Part shown: positions 61,913 to 64,000 of the stretch, one piece after another
Layout: each line of letters begins with the position of its first letter
How positions within the stretch are numbered: the first letter of the stretch is position 1
Assembly: GCA_049317545.1 (NCBI GenBank)
Contig: JBMOIB010000004.1
Coordinates: 1 to 64,000, forward strand
DNA: 64,000 nt
Direction of reading: 5' to 3'
From: REEB506 sp049317545
Lineage (GTDB): Bacteria; Pseudomonadota; Alphaproteobacteria; Caulobacterales; Aquidulcibacteraceae
Translations under genes and position numbers: made by a program
Notes under the pieces: model-generated
The model's database searches: none
Told to the model about the DNA's origin: nothing
The model's input: only the letters and a program-made list of their open reading frames with translations

Positions 61913-63421
61913 ATGTTCGATACGCTGACCGAGCGCTTGACGGGCGTTTTTGACCGGCTGACCGGTCGCGGCGCCCTGTCGGACAAGGACGTGGACGCCG
62001 CCCTCCGCGAAGTCCGCGTCGCTCTGCTCGAAGCCGACGTCGCGCTCTCGGTCGTGAAGGACTTCATCGCCAAGGTGCGCGAAGCCGCGGTCGGCGAAGC
62101 CGTCATCCGCTCGGTGACGCCGGGCCAACAGATCATCAAAGTCGTTTACGATCAGTTGGCCGAAACGCTCGGCGGCGACGGGCCCCCGGAAGGCCTTCGG
62201 ATCGCCGGCGAACCGCCGAATGTCATCATGATGGCCGGCCTCCAGGGCTCCGGCAAAACCACGACGACCGGCAAGCTCGGCCTGCGCCTCTCCAAGACTG
62301 AGCGCAAAAAAGTCCTGATGGCATCGCTCGACGTGCGCCGCCCGGCCGCCATGGAGCAGCTGCGCGTGCTCGGTCAGGCGATCGCCGTAGACGTGCTGCC
62401 GATCATCGAAGGCCAACAGCCCAGCGACATCACCCGCCGCGCCCTGCAATCGGCGCGTTTGGGCGGCTATGACGTCCTGATCCTCGACACCGCCGGGCGC
62501 ACCACGCTCGACGAGCAGATGATGAACGAGGCCGCCGAGGTGGCCGCGATCGCCAATCCCGGCGAAATCCTGCTCGTCGCCGACAGCCTGACCGGTCAGG
62601 ACGCAGTCGAAACGGCCCGCCGCTTCCATGAGCGCCTCGCCCTCACCGGCCTCGTGCTCACCCGCGCGGACGGCGACGGTCGCGGCGGCGCCGCGCTCTC
62701 GATGCGCGCCGTCACCGGCCTGCCGATCAAGTTCCTGGGCACCGGCGAAAAGCCCGAAGGCCTCGAAGTCTTCGACGCCCGACGCGTCGCCGGCCGCATC
62801 CTTGGCCAGGGCGACGTCGTCAGCCTCGTCGAAAAGGCCGTCGAGAACATCGACCGCGAGCAGGCCGAGAAAATGGCCAAGAAGCTCGCCAAGGGTCAGT
62901 TCGACCTCGACGACATGGCCAACCAATTGGGTCAGGTCCTGACGCTCGGCGGCATGAAGGGCATCATGGGCATGCTGCCAGGCGTGCAGAAGCTCAAGGG
63001 CCAGATCTCCGAGGCGAACCTCGACGACAAAATCATCCGTCGGCAGATCGCCGTGATCCGCTCGATGACCAAGGCGGAACGTCAGAAGCCGGACGTTTTG
63101 AACGCCTCGCGCCGCCGCCGCATCGCCAAGGGCGCGGGCGTTGACGTGGCCGAGGTCAACAAGGTTCTGAAGATGCACCGCGGCATGGCCGACATGGTCA
63201 AGTCGATGGGCAAGGGCAAATCGCCGTTCGGCGGCATGATGCCCGGCATGCCTGGCGGCGGTCGCATGCCGACCCCGGAGCAATTGAAGGCGCTGGGCGG
63301 CGGCAAGCTCCCGAACCTGCCGGGCCTGCCCGGTGCGGGCGGGTTCCCTGGCGCATCGCCCCCTGGCCTTCCTGGTCTGCCCGGTCTCCCGGGTCTCGCC
63401 GGATCCAAAGACAAAAAGTAA
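61913..63421 (+). CDS. ffh: Signal recognition particle protein Ffh
   Basis: GTPase of the signal recognition particle, which binds 4.5S RNA and signal peptides for co-translational membrane targeting. The 502-residue protein has an N domain (MFDTLTERLTGVFDRLTGRG), a G domain with GLQGSGKTTTTGKLG, DTAGRTTLDEQMM and the TRADGDGRGGAALS region, and a Met/Gly-rich M domain. The C-terminus ends in a long Gly/Pro/Met tail (GLPGLPGLPGLAGSKDKK). The ATG at 61913 follows GGAGGG. First of the ffh-rpsP-rimM housekeeping run. Confidence 0.98.
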   Translation: MFDTLTERLTGVFDRLTGRGALSDKDVDAALREVRVALLEADVALSVVKDFIAKVREAAVGEAVIRSVTPGQQIIKVVYDQLAETLGGDGPPEGLRIAGEPPNVIMMAGLQGSGKTTTTGKLGLRLSKTERKKVLMASLDVRRPAAMEQLRVLGQAIAVDVLPIIEGQQPSDITRRALQSARLGGYDVLILDTAGRTTLDEQMMNEAAEVAAIANPGEILLVADSLTGQDAVETARRFHERLALTGLVLTRADGDGRGGAALSMRAVTGLPIKFLGTGEKPEGLEVFDARRVAGRILGQGDVVSLVEKAVENIDREQAEKMAKKLAKGQFDLDDMANQLGQVLTLGGMKGIMGMLPGVQKLKGQISEANLDDKIIRRQIAVIRSMTKAERQKPDVLNASRRRRIAKGAGVDVAEVNKVLKMHRGMADMVKSMGKGKSPFGGMMPGMPGGGRMPTPEQLKALGGGKLPNLPGLPGAGGFPGASPPGLPGLPGLPGLAGSKDKK

Positions 63422-63462
63422 CCCCTCCGGGCCGCGGCCCGCATTGATTGAAGGAGAAGTCC

Positions 63463-63825
63463 ATGTCCCTGAAAATTCGCCTCTCGCGCGGCGGCAAGAA
63501 AAAAGAGCCCTTCTATTCGATCGTGGTGGCCGACAGCCGCTCGCCGCGCGACGGCCGCTTCATCGAGAAGATCGGCACCTATTCCCCGACCCTGCCGGGC
63601 GACGCCGAAAAGCGCGTCGTGCTCAAAATCGAGCGCGTGCAGGAATGGCTCGCCAAGGGCGCCCAGCCGACCGACCGCGTCGCGCGCATGCTCGACCAAG
63701 CCGGCCTCACGAAGCGCGACGCCCGCAACAACCCGAACAAGGCCGCGCCCGGCAAGAAGATGGCCGACCGCGCCAAGGAAAAGGCCGACAAGGCCGCCGC
63801 GGCGGCTGCGCCGGCCGAAGGCTGA
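63463..63825 (+). CDS. rpsP: 30S ribosomal protein S16
   Basis: A small-subunit ribosomal protein that helps assemble the 5' and central domains of 16S rRNA. MSLKIRLSRGGKKKEPFYSI and VVADSRSPRDGRFIEKIGTY are the conserved N-terminus. At 120 residues it is longer than the ~82 of E. coli because of a Lys/Ala-rich C-terminal extension (ADRAKEKADKAAAAAAPAEG), common in alphaproteobacteria. AAGGAG lies before the ATG. It sits 41 bp after ffh and nine bases before rimM. Confidence 0.98.
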   Translation: MSLKIRLSRGGKKKEPFYSIVVADSRSPRDGRFIEKIGTYSPTLPGDAEKRVVLKIERVQEWLAKGAQPTDRVARMLDQAGLTKRDARNNPNKAAPGKKMADRAKEKADKAAAAAAPAEG

Positions 63826-63834
63826 GCCTGACCG

Positions 63835-64000
63835 GTGGCTGACGCGCGCGATCTCGTGGTGGTCGGCGCGATCGCCGGCGCCTTCGGCGTCCGTGGCGAA
63901 GTGCGCGTGCGCAGCTTCACGCAGGACCTCGAAGGCGTCGTCGCCTACGGCCCGCTGCGCGACGCAGCGGGCAAGGTGGTGCTGACGCCCAAGCGCTGGC
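63835..64000 (+). CDS. rimM: Ribosome maturation factor RimM, N-terminal part
   Basis: 16S rRNA processing factor that binds S19. From the GTG at 63835 it reads VADARDLVVVGAIAGAFGVR then GEVRVRSFTQDLEGVVAYG, matching the RimM opening in which a G-x-I-x-G-x-x-G-V-R-G-E-V pattern is invariant. Only about 55 residues are in the window. It follows rpsP as in most proteobacteria, where trmD and rplS normally come next. Confidence 0.95.
   Translation, partial: MADARDLVVVGAIAGAFGVRGEVRVRSFTQDLEGVVAYGPLRDAAGKVVLTPKRW

Overview
The window is about 64 kb of gene-dense, GC-rich bacterial chromosome. It looks alphaproteobacterial, probably Caulobacterales/Hyphomonadaceae-like. The grounds are a MucR/Ros regulator, a ROSE-type heat-shock leader, GTP-dependent PEP carboxykinase, an OxyR-AhpC-AhpD locus, alphaproteobacterial-style palindromic repeats and the overall gene content. 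The genus is an inference. I see no phage, insertion sequence, CRISPR array, rRNA or tRNA gene. Most genes look chromosomal and ordinary.

Layout. 1-10.5 kb: branched-chain amino-acid genes leuA (cut by the window start, behind a leucine-rich leader peptide), ilvC and ilvH lie on the minus strand, interleaved with membrane proteins, a hydrolase, a 2OG oxygenase, a DMT transporter and a LysR-controlled dehydrogenase unit. 10.5-16.3 kb: aldose epimerase, a hybrid histidine kinase, pckG and a MucR regulator. 16.3-19.8 kb: an accessory module with a substrate-domain-less Hsp70-like ATPase translationally coupled to a GrpE-like protein, divergent from a BY-kinase-like membrane ATPase that has lost its Walker A lysine, followed by an H-NS-like protein. 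19.7-27.9 kb: a six-gene minus-strand operon (unknown protein, phosphotransferase, small unknown, MFS, dehydrogenase, VanZ-like) divergent from a tightly overlapping plus-strand operon (thioesterase, DUF423, epoxide-hydrolase-like, prolyl aminopeptidase), with a perfect palindrome between them.

27.9-33.9 kb: the rod-shape operon mreB-mreC-mreD-mrdA-rodA. 34-41 kb: a DMT transporter, a subclass-B3-like metallo-beta-lactamase, oxidoreductases, a REP-like element, a lysophospholipase-like hydrolase, an SCP2 protein and an acyl-CoA carboxyltransferase. 41-44.4 kb: a secreted RNase T2 with two tandem methyltransferase-fold lipoproteins, then hsp20 behind a ROSE-like thermometer. 44.4-50.7 kb: a GST and envelope-sugar genes (kdsD, galE, kdsA, a glycosyltransferase), a RibD-type deaminase lacking its reductase domain and an HD-domain protein. 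51-57 kb: dapF, a pseudouridine synthase, an S9 peptidase lipoprotein, a dicarboxylate symporter and a small membrane protein. 56.5-59 kb: oxyR divergent from ahpC-ahpD. 59-64 kb: a second hybrid kinase, then the housekeeping run ffh-rpsP-rimM, cut by the window end.

The best candidates for something under-described are the GrpE-like/Hsp70-like pair with its divergent pseudo-BY-kinase, the leuA leader, the tandem lipoprotein methyltransferases and the divergent 20-28 kb catabolic-looking locus. All assignments rest on reading motifs by eye. No database search was run.
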